Notes under the pieces: generated by a model
Database searches by the model: none
The model's input: only the letters and a program-made list of their open reading frames with translations
Told to the model about the DNA's origin: nothing
Translations under genes and position numbers: made by a program
In this document: positions 16,852 to 25,330 of the stretch, piece by piece
Position numbering within the stretch: position 1 is the first letter of the stretch
Layout of the letters: each line of letters opens with the position of its first letter
From: Chersky-840 sp035532735
Lineage (GTDB): Bacteria > Actinomycetota > Acidimicrobiia > Acidimicrobiales > UBA8190
Direction: 5' to 3'
Length of the DNA: 46,698 nt
Assembly (NCBI GenBank): GCA_035532735.1
Contig: DATKQM010000070.1
Location: 1 to 46,698 of the forward strand

Positions 16852-17721
16852 GTGCGCACACCGTTCCTCCTGGGTGCCGTCGTGCTCAGCCTTGCGGCCG
16901 GGGCCTGTGGCGTGGCCAAGCCGACCTCGAAGCATGCGGCTGGCCCGACCATCACCATCGGGTCGTCGGGCTCGACCCCAATGGTCGTCGTGGCCAACCT
17001 CTACGCAGCGGTCCTCACCCATGCCGGGGCCAGGGTCACCCTGAAGACGAGCTCGCGATCGGGCGTCGACCTCTACCCCGACGTCGCCGGCGAGCTCCTT
17101 CTCTCCCTGGACGCCGCCGACACGACGGCGGCCACGCAGACGGCGACGGCGGTGCCCGAGCTCAAACTTCTGCTCGCCGCGTCGGGGGCCACCGTGCTCC
17201 ACCCTGCGCCGGCTCTCGACACCGAGGTCTTCGTGGTGACGCGCGCCACGGCGAACCTCTACCACCTGACGACGATCTCGAGCCTGGCGCCGGTGGCGTC
17301 CAAGTTGGTCCTGGGCGGTTCGCCCGCCTGCCCACCACAACCCCAGTGCCAAGCCGGGCTCCAGAGCACCTACGGCCTGCATTTCAAGTCGTTCACGTCC
17401 CTTGACGACGCCGGCACCATCACCGTCGCTGCTCTGCGGGGCGGCGAGGTCCAGATCGCAAAGGTGCACTCGAGTGACGGGTCCATCCTCGAGAACAGCT
17501 TCGTGGCCCTGGTCGACGACAAGCACCTCCTGAACGCCGACAACGTGATCCCGGTCATCCGCACCTCGGTTGTCCGCCCCAAGGTGGCGGCCGCGCTGGA
17601 CAAGCTCTCCGCGCATCTCACCACCGATCAGCTGGCCCGCCTCACCATGGAGGTCACCGTGAACCACGACACTCCCGGCGCGGTGGCGCGGCGGTGGTTG
17701 GAGCACGACGGCTTGATCTGA
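16852..17721 (+). CDS. orphan OpuAC-like substrate-binding protein with altered pocket
   Basis: A 289-residue paralogue of the binding lipoprotein at 13304. Shared blocks include VANLYAAVLTHAG, LTTISSLAPVASKLVLGG, YGLHFKSFTSLDDAG and SFVALVDDKHLLNADNVIPV. The N-terminus is a signal sequence ending LAAGAC, a weak lipobox. Where the true binding protein has NFEEQE this one has SGSTPM, and the stretch equivalent to GTRAVVVPAIEHGQIDLEPDY is shortened by several residues, leaving only SRSGVDLYPDV. Ligand binding has probably changed or been lost. No permease or ATPase genes adjoin it. A GTG at 16828 is an alternative start. Confidence 0.78.
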   Translation: MRTPFLLGAVVLSLAAGACGVAKPTSKHAAGPTITIGSSGSTPMVVVANLYAAVLTHAGARVTLKTSSRSGVDLYPDVAGELLLSLDAADTTAATQTATAVPELKLLLAASGATVLHPAPALDTEVFVVTRATANLYHLTTISSLAPVASKLVLGGSPACPPQPQCQAGLQSTYGLHFKSFTSLDDAGTITVAALRGGEVQIAKVHSSDGSILENSFVALVDDKHLLNADNVIPVIRTSVVRPKVAAALDKLSAHLTTDQLARLTMEVTVNHDTPGAVARRWLEHDGLI

Positions 17722-17736
17722 GCGAAGATCTGGCCC

Positions 17737-18531
17737 ATGGCATATGAAGTGGCGGGGAAGCGGGTGCTCGTGACCGGCGCGTCGTCGGGCATCGGCGCCG
17801 GGATGGCCGAAGCGCTGGCCCGGGCGGGGGCGACCGTGGGGCTCGTGGCCCGGCGCCAGGACCGGCTGGCCGAGGTGCTCGAGCGTTGTCGGAGCCACGC
17901 GCCCGACTCACGGATGTGGGTGGCGGACCTGGCCGACCCCACCGCCGTGGACGCCGTGGCGGTGGCCGCCATGACCGAGCTCGGTGGGGTCGACGTCCTC
18001 GTGAACAACGCCGGGATCCCCAAGCGCCGCCATGTCACCGCCCTCGACGCGGCGACGGTGGACGCCGTCATGAACATCAACTACTCGAGCCCCGTCCGGC
18101 TCACCTTGGCTCTCCTCCCGCAGATGCTCGAGCGCGGCGAGGGCCGCATCGTGAACGTCTCCTCGGTGGCGGCGACCTTGAGTCCCCCCGGTGAGGCCGC
18201 CTACGCGGCCACCAAGGCGGCGGTGACGGTGTTCTCCGAGTCCATGGCCGTCGACCTCTGGGACACCGGGGTCAAGGTGATGGTCGTCTATCCCGGTGTG
18301 GTCGACACCGAGCTCTTCACCCTTCCCGACAACGACCCCTTCGTGGCCCATGTGGAGTCGATCCCCGTCGCAGAAGCGGTGGCCGCCATCCTGGCCGGGC
18401 TGGCCGCCGACTCGGCCCAGGTCTACGTCCCGGCCTGGTTCGGCGACGTGGCCTCGAGCAAAGCCGCCAACGTGGAGCAGTTCCTGGCCGGCACGGCCGA
18501 GTACGTCCGCCAGCAGGGGACGAACTCGTAG
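17737..18531 (+). CDS. short-chain dehydrogenase/reductase (SDR)
   Basis: A 264-residue classical SDR. It has the cofactor motif TGASSGIG at 13-20, VLVNNAG at about 87-93, the catalytic Ser in NVSSVA, and the YxxxK pair in YAATK followed by a typical substrate loop (VVYPGVVDTELFT). The arginine-rich segment after the second strand (ARRQDRL) favours NADP(H). The substrate is unknown. It starts 15 bp after the stop of the orphan binding-protein gene on the same strand and might be co-transcribed with it. Confidence 0.9.
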   Translation: MAYEVAGKRVLVTGASSGIGAGMAEALARAGATVGLVARRQDRLAEVLERCRSHAPDSRMWVADLADPTAVDAVAVAAMTELGGVDVLVNNAGIPKRRHVTALDAATVDAVMNINYSSPVRLTLALLPQMLERGEGRIVNVSSVAATLSPPGEAAYAATKAAVTVFSESMAVDLWDTGVKVMVVYPGVVDTELFTLPDNDPFVAHVESIPVAEAVAAILAGLAADSAQVYVPAWFGDVASSKAANVEQFLAGTAEYVRQQGTNS

Positions 18532-18563
18532 GGCTCGTGTCTGAACGTTGGCGCCGGGGGTCG

Positions 18564-19637
18564 TCAGCGGATGTTGGCGACCGCCGCGATGATGAGGCCG
18601 AGCACGAGCAGTGACCCGGCCCGCCGGGTGTGGACGAAGGCGATGGCCGCGAACCACAGCGGCCACACCGGGAACCCCTCGGGGGGCTCCTCGGGCTTGG
18701 GCTGGCCGAAGTACTTCCACGCCTGGACGAGCTTGGGGATGGCCCCGAAGCTCACCAGTGCGGGCCAGGGCAGGGCCTGCACGGCCACGCATACCGCCAC
18801 GGTCACGTAGAAGGCCACCATCATCCCGATGGTGGCGACCCGGGCCCGGCGCTCGCCGAGCACGACGGGGAGGGTCCGGATCCCGAGGGGCTCGTCGAAA
18901 GGCGCCTTGTCGATGTGCTTGCCCATGAGCACGGCGGTGCAAAGCAGGCCGTAGGGGACCGACGCCACGATGATCTCCCAGGGCAGGTGCCCGAGCGCGG
19001 CGTAGTAGGTCCCGCCCACCATGAGCGGTCCCCACACCAGAAAGACGTCGGGCTCGCCCAGGCCCCGCTTCTTGAGACGAAGCGGCGGGGCGGTGTAGGC
19101 GACCGACAACAAGAAGCCCCCCAGTGCGAACCCCACCACGGGCCAGCCCCGGTACACGGCGAGGACCACGAGGATGGCGAGGTCGAGGACGTTCACGAGC
19201 AATGCGGCGCGCGCCAACCGACCCCGCGACACCATCCCCGACAACACCGGGTGCGGCGCGTAGAGCGCACGCGGGTACGAGGCGGTGTCCGCACCCACCT
19301 CGGCGTCGAACAGGTCGTTCATGAGGTTGTTGGCGCAGTGGGCGAGCAACAGCCCGGCGAAGGCGAGCAGGAGCAGCCCGGTGTTGAACCCGGGACGCCG
19401 CACCGCCAGCAGCGTCGCCACCGCACCGGCCACGAGCGTCATGGGGAGGACCGCCGCCCTCGTGAGCACGAGCCAACGAGACACGGGGTCGAGAGGACGC
19501 CCTTTGGGAGGGTTGGTGGTCCGCAGCACCTCGACCCAGGCCGAGAACCGACCCTGCGTAGGTTTCGAGGCGGGAGCCGACGGCGGGACCGGCGTCGGAA
19601 CGGACGCGTCGGTGGGCTGGGGCAGCACGTCGCTCAC
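18564..19637 (-). CDS. UbiA-family prenyltransferase (MenA-like)
   Basis: A 357-residue polytopic membrane enzyme. The first aspartate motif NNLMNDLFDAEVGAD is at about 103-117 and the second, DKAPFDEPLGIRTLP, near 244-258. These bind the prenyl diphosphate through magnesium. Eight or nine helices are visible. The N-terminal 30 residues are a Pro/Ser-rich cytoplasmic tail. It attaches an isoprenoid chain to an aromatic or other acceptor; a 1,4-dihydroxy-2-naphthoate or related quinone step is possible but unproven. The GTG start is preceded by a -10-like TACCAT, suggesting a leaderless message. It converges with the SDR gene. Confidence 0.88.
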   Translation of the reverse strand: MSDVLPQPTDASVPTPVPPSAPASKPTQGRFSAWVEVLRTTNPPKGRPLDPVSRWLVLTRAAVLPMTLVAGAVATLLAVRRPGFNTGLLLLAFAGLLLAHCANNLMNDLFDAEVGADTASYPRALYAPHPVLSGMVSRGRLARAALLVNVLDLAILVVLAVYRGWPVVGFALGGFLLSVAYTAPPLRLKKRGLGEPDVFLVWGPLMVGGTYYAALGHLPWEIIVASVPYGLLCTAVLMGKHIDKAPFDEPLGIRTLPVVLGERRARVATIGMMVAFYVTVAVCVAVQALPWPALVSFGAIPKLVQAWKYFGQPKPEEPPEGFPVWPLWFAAIAFVHTRRAGSLLVLGLIIAAVANIR

Positions 19638-19643
19638 CTGGGC

Positions 19644-19649
19644 ATGGTA
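19644..19649 (-). promoter_or_regulatory. -10 element TACCAT for the UbiA-family gene
   Basis: On the minus strand TACCAT ends 6 nt before the GTG start at 19637, with no ribosome-binding site in between. This fits leaderless transcription. Confidence 0.4.
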
Positions 19650-19716
19650 CCGAGCGGCCCCCGGTGCGGACGAGTCCTAGTGTGAGCGCCTCACCGCTCC
19701 CGAGGAGGACCTCTCC

Positions 19717-20559
19717 ATGGCACCAACCACCGCAACCGACAAGGCCCTGGCTGGACGCACCGCCGTCGTGACGGGCGCTTCGAGCGGGATCGGACGGTCC
19801 ATCGCCGAGGCCCTGGGCGGAGCCGGCGCCCACGTGGTCCTCGGGGGCCGCACCCAAACGGCCATGGACGAGTCGACAGCTCGCATCAAGGCCGCGGGTG
19901 GAACAGCCGAAGCCCATGTCCACGACGTCCGCAACGTGGCCGAGGCCCGGGCTCTCGTCAACAGCGCGGTGAAGTCCACGGGTCGCCTCGACGTCATGGT
20001 CAACAACGCCGGAGTGAGCTACCCCGAGACCATCGTCGACGGGGACCCCGAGCAGTGGCGCGTCATGTTGGAGACCAACATCCTCGCCCTGCTGGTGGGA
20101 TCACAGGCCGCGGTCCACGCCATGCGCGCCTGTGGTGCCGAGGGTCACATCGTGAACATCTCGTCGGTCGCCGCGCTCAACCCCGCCTCGGGTGTCTACG
20201 GCGCCACCAAGCACGCCGTGAGCTGCATCAACGAGACTTTGCGCCGCGAGCTCTTCGACGACCCGATCAAGGTCATCTCGATCATGCCCGGGGCCATCGC
20301 CACCAGCTTCGCCCGCAACTTCGACCCGGCCGTCCTCGAGCTCATGATCAGCTCGATGGGCGGGAACGAGGACGCCGCCCAATTCAGCCCGGGCGAGCGC
20401 CTCTCCGACGAGGTCCTCGAGCACGCCCAGCAGTCGATGGCCCAGCATCTCTGCAGGCCCGAGGACGTGGCCGAAGCCGTGCTGTGGTCCATCACCCGCC
20501 CCGCCGGTGTCCATCTGGCCTCGCTGGTGGTCCGGCCCAAGAAGGACCTGGCGCTGTAG
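19717..20559 (+). CDS. short-chain dehydrogenase/reductase (SDR)
   Basis: A 280-residue SDR with TGASSGIG at about 19-26, VMVNNAG, the catalytic Ser in NISSVA and the YxxxK pair in YGATK. The C-terminal part (VLWSITRPAGVHLASLVVRP) matches actinobacterial SDRs of the 3-oxoacyl-ACP reductase-like group. It is preceded by GAGGAGGACC, a strong ribosome-binding site. Specificity is unknown. The VOC-family gene follows after 54 bp on the same strand but has its own -10-like element. Confidence 0.9.
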   Translation: MAPTTATDKALAGRTAVVTGASSGIGRSIAEALGGAGAHVVLGGRTQTAMDESTARIKAAGGTAEAHVHDVRNVAEARALVNSAVKSTGRLDVMVNNAGVSYPETIVDGDPEQWRVMLETNILALLVGSQAAVHAMRACGAEGHIVNISSVAALNPASGVYGATKHAVSCINETLRRELFDDPIKVISIMPGAIATSFARNFDPAVLELMISSMGGNEDAAQFSPGERLSDEVLEHAQQSMAQHLCRPEDVAEAVLWSITRPAGVHLASLVVRPKKDLAL

Positions 20560-20600
20560 CAGAGCGGTCCTGTCCCTCAGCGGTCCTGCGGTCCAGGTCG

Positions 20601-20606
20601 TAGCCT
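20601..20606 (+). promoter_or_regulatory. -10 element TAGCCT for the VOC-family gene
   Basis: TAGCCT ends 7 nt before the ATG at 20614, with no ribosome-binding site between them. A leaderless transcript is likely. Confidence 0.4.
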
Positions 20607-20613
20607 GGTCGAC

Positions 20614-21153
20614 ATGGCTTTTCATCACGTGGCGCTGGCGACGACCGATCTCGACGCGACCCATCGCTTCTACACCGAGGCGATGGGCTTCACCCTGGTC
20701 CGGACGGTGGTGGCACCCACCGGATCACCCGAGGGCGGCTGGGCCAAGCACGTCTTCTACGACACCGGTGGGGGCGGGATGCTGGCGGTGTGGGAGCTCC
20801 ACGACGACGCCATCCCGACCTCGTTCGACCCCGCCATCTCCACCGGTCTGGGCCTGCCCACCTGGGTCAACCACATCGCCTTCGACTCGCCTCACCTCGA
20901 GGACTTCTCGGCCCGGCTACGGCACTGGCAGGAACATGGCATCGAGGTGGTCGAGATCGACCACGGCTGGTGCCGCTCGATCTACGCCACCGACCCCAAC
21001 GGGATCATGGTGGAGTTCTGCGTGACGTTGGCCGACTTCACGGCCAAGGACGCCGCCGAGGCCCTCCGCTTGCTGACCGTCGAGCAGCCACTCCTCGAGG
21101 CCATGCCCGAGGTCACCTTCCACCCCGCCTTGGAACCCGACCCCGCCCGCTGA
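20614..21153 (+). CDS. VOC-superfamily (glyoxalase/dioxygenase-fold) protein
   Basis: A 179-residue protein with two beta-alpha-beta-beta-beta halves. It begins MAFHHVALATTDLDATHRFY, the usual first metal-ligand strand (His4/His5). WVNHIAFDSPHLEDF opens the second half and SIYATDPNGIMVEFC carries the final glutamate ligand. The metal-binding pattern H-H-E is present, so it may be an active lyase, isomerase or dioxygenase; substrate unknown. The C-terminal 35 residues are a charged extension. It converges with the esterase gene. Confidence 0.85.
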   Translation: MAFHHVALATTDLDATHRFYTEAMGFTLVRTVVAPTGSPEGGWAKHVFYDTGGGGMLAVWELHDDAIPTSFDPAISTGLGLPTWVNHIAFDSPHLEDFSARLRHWQEHGIEVVEIDHGWCRSIYATDPNGIMVEFCVTLADFTAKDAAEALRLLTVEQPLLEAMPEVTFHPALEPDPAR

Positions 21154-21174
21154 AGTCGGCGCGTTCCCACCGCC

Positions 21175-22167
21175 CTACGCGCCGGCGAGGCGGTGGCGTC
21201 GGAAGAAGTTCCAGATGATGTCGGTGGCGTTGATCTCGGACGTCGAGGGTCCCTTGATGGCGCTGAATTGGCTTCCCGGCCAGGCGTGGCCGCCGCCCAG
21301 AACGATGTAGAACTCCACGGCCGCGCCGACAGAGCAGCGGTAGGTCCGCAGGATCACGTGCGCGGTGACCTGGGTGTCGGTCGAATCCGGGTTGCAGCGG
21401 TCCTTCACCGCCCAGGCCTGGACGTTGGCCGGGTAGCCCGGTCCGTGGAGATCGAGTGGCTGTGGGGGTGCAGTCGCCGGGCCGCCGTTGAAGGGCAGCG
21501 TGGGATCGGCGGTGCCATGGAAGCCGAGGATGGCCACCGGGCGCGCCGGACGACACGGCGTGGGCATGACGATCCCGGCCACGGGGGCGAAGGCGGCGAA
21601 CCGTGTGGTCATCGTGCAGGCCAGCAGGGACGTGAACAGCGCGCCGTCGGACAAGCCCGTGGCGTAGACCCGCGACGTGTCGACGCAATTCGTCTTCTCG
21701 AGCTTGTCGAGGATGGCGTTCATGAAGTCGATGTCGTGATTCGGATGCCGGCGCGTGCCGAGATCGATGTCCCACCCCACGGGATTCCCGGTGCCTTGGG
21801 GGAACACCGCAATGAACCCTTCGGAGACGGCCTTGGGGCTGAACTGGCTCGTGATCGCCTCCAACGTGGCCCCGTCGGACAGGCCGTGGAGGTCGATGAC
21901 CACGGGCAAGGGGACGCCCTTGTGTGTCGGGGGCGTGGTGAGCAGGTACCACCGGGCCACACCGTCGACGCTGAGGTTCTGACGCAGCTCGGTCACCGAG
22001 ACCGGCGTCGGCGACGAGCACCCGGCTGACGGGATGGGCACGCCCGAACCGGTCGCGTTGGAGCTGGTGGCCGGGGCCGACCCGTCGGTCGTCGAGGAGC
22101 AAGCACCGGTGCCTATGGACAGCGCTGTGATGGCAACCAGGGCGCGGCGACGGAAGGAGTCAGACAA
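21175..22167 (-). CDS. LpqC-like secreted polyhydroxybutyrate-depolymerase/feruloyl-esterase family hydrolase
   Basis: About 330 residues. A hydrophobic signal sequence (RRALVAITALSIGTGACSS) ends in a weak lipobox, so it is probably exported and perhaps lipid-anchored. The alpha/beta-hydrolase core is of the CE1/LpqC type: VVIDLHGLSDGAT (oxyanion loop), AVFPQGTGNPVGWD, DFMNAILDKLE, the nucleophile Ser173 in ATGLSDGALF, FHGTADPTLPFNG and the catalytic His in GGGHAWPGS. It cleaves ester bonds in polymers or plant-type esters. The TTG at 22167 is proposed because TTGTCTGA overlaps the upstream ilvA stop, implying coupling; the start codon is rare, so the start is less sure than the product. Confidence 0.8.
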   Translation of the reverse strand: MSDSFRRRALVAITALSIGTGACSSTTDGSAPATSSNATGSGVPIPSAGCSSPTPVSVTELRQNLSVDGVARWYLLTTPPTHKGVPLPVVIDLHGLSDGATLEAITSQFSPKAVSEGFIAVFPQGTGNPVGWDIDLGTRRHPNHDIDFMNAILDKLEKTNCVDTSRVYATGLSDGALFTSLLACTMTTRFAAFAPVAGIVMPTPCRPARPVAILGFHGTADPTLPFNGGPATAPPQPLDLHGPGYPANVQAWAVKDRCNPDSTDTQVTAHVILRTYRCSVGAAVEFYIVLGGGHAWPGSQFSAIKGPSTSEINATDIIWNFFRRHRLAGA

Positions 22168-23413
22168 GGAGACGGAACACCGGGCTGTCGGGCGGGAGCA
22201 ACTGGACGTCGAGGCCCGACGTGGCGATGCGCTCGAGGAGTGACGCCAGGTCGGTGCGCTCGGCGAGCTGGACCCCCACCACAGCAGGGCCGTACTCCCG
22301 GTCGTTCTTCTTGATGTACTCGAAGAGCACGATGTCGTCGCTGGGGCCGAGGCACTCGTCGAGGAACTGACGTAACGCGCCGGGGCGTTGAGGGAAGTCG
22401 ACGATGAAGTAATGCTTGAGCCCCTGGTGCACGAGAGACCGCTCGATGATCTCGTCATAGCGGGCCACGTCGTTGTTGCCACCACTGAGCACGCACACGA
22501 CCGTCCTGCCGGCGATGTCGGAGGCCATGGCGTCGAGGGCCGCGCTGGCGAGCGCGCCGGCGGGCTCGGCCACGATGCCGTCCACCTGGTAGAGATCGAG
22601 TTGCTCGGTGCACACCCGGCCCTCTTCGACCACCTCGAGGTGCTTCACCAAGTCGCGCACGATGGAGAAGGTGAGCTCTCCCGGTGTCCGCACCACCGCA
22701 CCGTCGACGAAGTCGTCCTCGATGTCGATGGTGACGAGACGGCCCGCCTCGAGCGACCGCACCATGGCCGGAGCCCCGGCGGGTTGGACCCCCACCACCT
22801 CGGTGTCGGCGCCGAGCCCGTCGAGCACCACGGACACGCCCGAGATGAGCCCACCGCCGCCGACCGGAACGACCACGATGTCGGGGGTGCCGTCGAGCTG
22901 CTGCACCATCTCAAGGGCGATGGTGCCCTGTCCGGCAATGGTGGCGGGGTGGTCGAAGGTGGGCACGACGGTGGCTCCGGTCTTGGTCGCATAGGCACCG
23001 GCCGCGCCCAGGGCGTCGTCGAAGGTCTCCCCGGCGAAGTGCACGTCGACGAGGTCGCCGGCGAGCGCACCGATGCGCGCCACCTTCTGGCGGGGTGTGC
23101 GCTGGGGCAGGAACACCGCACCGCGCACGCCGAGATGGCGACAGCTCCAGGCCACACCCTGAGCATGGTTCCCCGCGCTGGCACACACCACGCCGACGGC
23201 AAGGGCTTCTTTGGTGAGACCGGCGATGAAGTTGTAAGCACCGCGGATCTTGTAGGAGCGGACCACCTGAAGGTCCTCTCGTTTCACGTACACCGTGGCG
23301 TCGTAACGCTGCGAGAGCCGCTCGTTGAGTTGCAGCGGGGTCAGGACCCCGAGGGGAGCGAGGCGGTGCGCGGCGGAGAGGACGTCGTCGATGCCGACCT
23401 GCTCACGCCACAC
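22160..23413 (-). CDS. ilvA: threonine ammonia-lyase (threonine dehydratase) with ACT domain
   Basis: A 417-residue PLP enzyme converting threonine to 2-oxobutanoate and ammonia, the first step to isoleucine. The PLP lysine lies in SYKIRGAYN (K55), followed by ASAGNHAQGVAWSCRHLG, the glycine loop PVGGGGLISG and a C-terminal ACT-like domain beginning HYFIVDFPQRPGALRQFLDE. The ACT-containing form is of the catabolic/biosynthetic hybrid type common in actinobacteria. The GTG at 23413 has a -10-like TAAGGT 7 nt upstream. The esterase gene downstream overlaps its stop. Confidence 0.92.
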   Translation of the reverse strand: MWREQVGIDDVLSAAHRLAPLGVLTPLQLNERLSQRYDATVYVKREDLQVVRSYKIRGAYNFIAGLTKEALAVGVVCASAGNHAQGVAWSCRHLGVRGAVFLPQRTPRQKVARIGALAGDLVDVHFAGETFDDALGAAGAYATKTGATVVPTFDHPATIAGQGTIALEMVQQLDGTPDIVVVPVGGGGLISGVSVVLDGLGADTEVVGVQPAGAPAMVRSLEAGRLVTIDIEDDFVDGAVVRTPGELTFSIVRDLVKHLEVVEEGRVCTEQLDLYQVDGIVAEPAGALASAALDAMASDIAGRTVVCVLSGGNNDVARYDEIIERSLVHQGLKHYFIVDFPQRPGALRQFLDECLGPSDDIVLFEYIKKNDREYGPAVVGVQLAERTDLASLLERIATSGLDVQLLPPDSPVFRLLV

Positions 23414-23420
23414 GCCTGAG

Positions 23421-23426
23421 ACCTTA
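23421..23426 (-). promoter_or_regulatory. -10 element TAAGGT for ilvA
   Basis: On the minus strand TAAGGT ends 7 nt before the GTG start at 23413, in the 44-bp gap after the fused ETF gene. No ribosome-binding site is seen. Leaderless transcription is likely. Confidence 0.4.
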
Positions 23427-23457
23427 CGGGCCACCCGGCCCGACCCGGTGCCCGTGC

Positions 23458-25272
23458 CTACCCGAGCGCGGCGACGAGGAGCGGGACGACCTCGTGCCAA
23501 TCACCCACGATGGCGACATCGGCCCAATCGAGGATCTTGGCTTCGGGGTCGTTGTTGATGACCACGATCGTGCCCGCCCCCCGGGCTCCCACGATGTGGT
23601 TGAACTTGCCCGAGACGCCGATGGCGACATAGAGGGCAGGGGCCACGCTGTGCCCGGTGATCCCGATCTGACGGGCCCGGGGCAGCCAGCCCTTGTCGGT
23701 CACCTTGCGCGAGGCACCGAGCTCGGCCCCCAGCACCTTGAGCAGCGGGTCGAGATCGCCGTATTCGGCGGGTGCCACGCCCTGGCCCACCCCCACCACG
23801 GTGCGCGCCGCCAGGAGAGCCTCGACCTCGTCGTCGCGACCCGTGTCGACCACCTGCACCCGGCCCCGGGTGGCCCCGGTGACGGTGTCGAGGGTTGGCG
23901 GCGCACCGACCGGGCGGGGGCCGCGCAGGGACAGGACCCCGGGACGGACCGTCGCCATCTGCACTTCGGACCCACACGTGATGGCCGCCACCAGGCTGCC
24001 CCCGAAGGCGGGCTTCCAGGCCACGAGTCGACCGTCCTCGACGCCGAATCCCACGGCGTCTCCGGTGAGGCCCGCCCCGAGGCGAGCCGCGGTGCGCGCC
24101 GCGACCTCGCGACCCCACAGGGTTCCCGGCACCAGCACCGCCCACGGCGGCGTCCTCTCGCACCAACCCGTGAGGGCCAGGGCCACGTCCTCTTCCACCG
24201 CCGTGCCGTCGATGGACACGACGCGGTCGGCCCCCCAGGAGCCGAGCTCGAGGGTGTCGGGAAGCTCGGGGCCGATGGCGATCACCGTGCCGGAGATCTT
24301 CCGGGCGATGTGGACGGCCTCGCCGAGCAGCTCGCGCGCCGTGCGGGTTCGGTCGGGCTCGATGACGACGGCCACCACGGGAGATGTTGGGGCGACGAGG
24401 GCGGCGGGGTCCGGAGCGGGAACGGCATCGACGTCGGGCTCGGCGCTGCCGTCGGCCTCGGCATCGGAGCTCCAGGGCGCGTGGTGATGGTGCACGGCGT
24501 CGAGCGCGCCCCACTGCCGGAGCAACTCGACCGCCTGGTCCACCTGGCCGGCGACGTCTCCTGACAGCACCACCCGGTGTCGGGCCACGTCCAGGGTGCG
24601 CACCGCCCCGACCGAGGTGGGGCTTCCCGCCGCACCCCAGGGCCCAGCCCCGAGATCCGAGGCCGTCAGTCGTCGGATGCGCGTCACGTCGACTTCGGTC
24701 CGACCCTCGGGATCCACCTTGCACGGCTCGGTGAGGCGTTCTGCGGTCGACAGCACCGCCGGGAGCTGGACGATCACCTCGCGCCACCCGTCGTCGAGCT
24801 CGCAACGGACCTCCGCACCCCGATCGGAGAGTGTCAGCTCCTTGATCCCCCCCGCGAAGGGGAGATCGAGCAGCTCCGCCACTTCCGGACCGACCTGGCC
24901 GGTATCGGCGTCGATGGAGTTGCGGCCCACGAGCACCAGGTCGAAAGGGCCTTCGCGTCGAAGGGCGGCCACCAGGGCCGAGGCGGTGGCGAGAGTGTCG
25001 GACCCGGCGAAGGCGGGGTCGGTGACGAGCACCCCTTCGTCCGCGCCCCAGGCCACCGCTTCGCGCAACGAGTCCTCGGCCACGGGGGGACCGAGGGTGA
25101 AGATGGTGCAGCTGCCCCCGCCGTCGCGGGCGAGCTCCACGCCCTTGCTCACGGCCCGCCGGCAGTAGGCGTTCATCTCGAGCTCGACGCCGTCGCGCTT
25201 CAACCGGCCGTCGGGCAGAAGCTCCATCTCCTCGGCCCGCGGCACCTGCTTCACGAGCACCGCCACCCTCAT
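23458..25272 (-). CDS. single-chain electron transfer flavoprotein (beta-alpha fusion)
   Basis: A 604-residue fusion. Residues 1-250 are an EtfB-like domain: MRVAVLVKQVPRAEE, then LVGRNSIDADTGQVGPEVAE of the nucleotide-binding site. Residues 251-295 are a His/Ala/Pro/Asp-rich linker. Residues 296-604 are EtfA, with the FAD domain segments ASRKVTDKGWLP, QIGITGHSVAPALYVAIG, SGKFNHIVGA and VVINNDPEAKI. ETF normally consists of two separate subunits accepting electrons from acyl-CoA and other dehydrogenases. The ATG at 25272 begins at the family N-terminus. No stop or frameshift separates the halves. The LLM gene lies upstream on the same strand. Confidence 0.9.
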   Translation of the reverse strand: MRVAVLVKQVPRAEEMELLPDGRLKRDGVELEMNAYCRRAVSKGVELARDGGGSCTIFTLGPPVAEDSLREAVAWGADEGVLVTDPAFAGSDTLATASALVAALRREGPFDLVLVGRNSIDADTGQVGPEVAELLDLPFAGGIKELTLSDRGAEVRCELDDGWREVIVQLPAVLSTAERLTEPCKVDPEGRTEVDVTRIRRLTASDLGAGPWGAAGSPTSVGAVRTLDVARHRVVLSGDVAGQVDQAVELLRQWGALDAVHHHHAPWSSDAEADGSAEPDVDAVPAPDPAALVAPTSPVVAVVIEPDRTRTARELLGEAVHIARKISGTVIAIGPELPDTLELGSWGADRVVSIDGTAVEEDVALALTGWCERTPPWAVLVPGTLWGREVAARTAARLGAGLTGDAVGFGVEDGRLVAWKPAFGGSLVAAITCGSEVQMATVRPGVLSLRGPRPVGAPPTLDTVTGATRGRVQVVDTGRDDEVEALLAARTVVGVGQGVAPAEYGDLDPLLKVLGAELGASRKVTDKGWLPRARQIGITGHSVAPALYVAIGVSGKFNHIVGARGAGTIVVINNDPEAKILDWADVAIVGDWHEVVPLLVAALG

Positions 25273-25330
25273 GGAGCCCCGCCGATTGCTGACGCTGGCG
25301 TCAGATTCACGGTCGTAGCGTATCGAAGCG

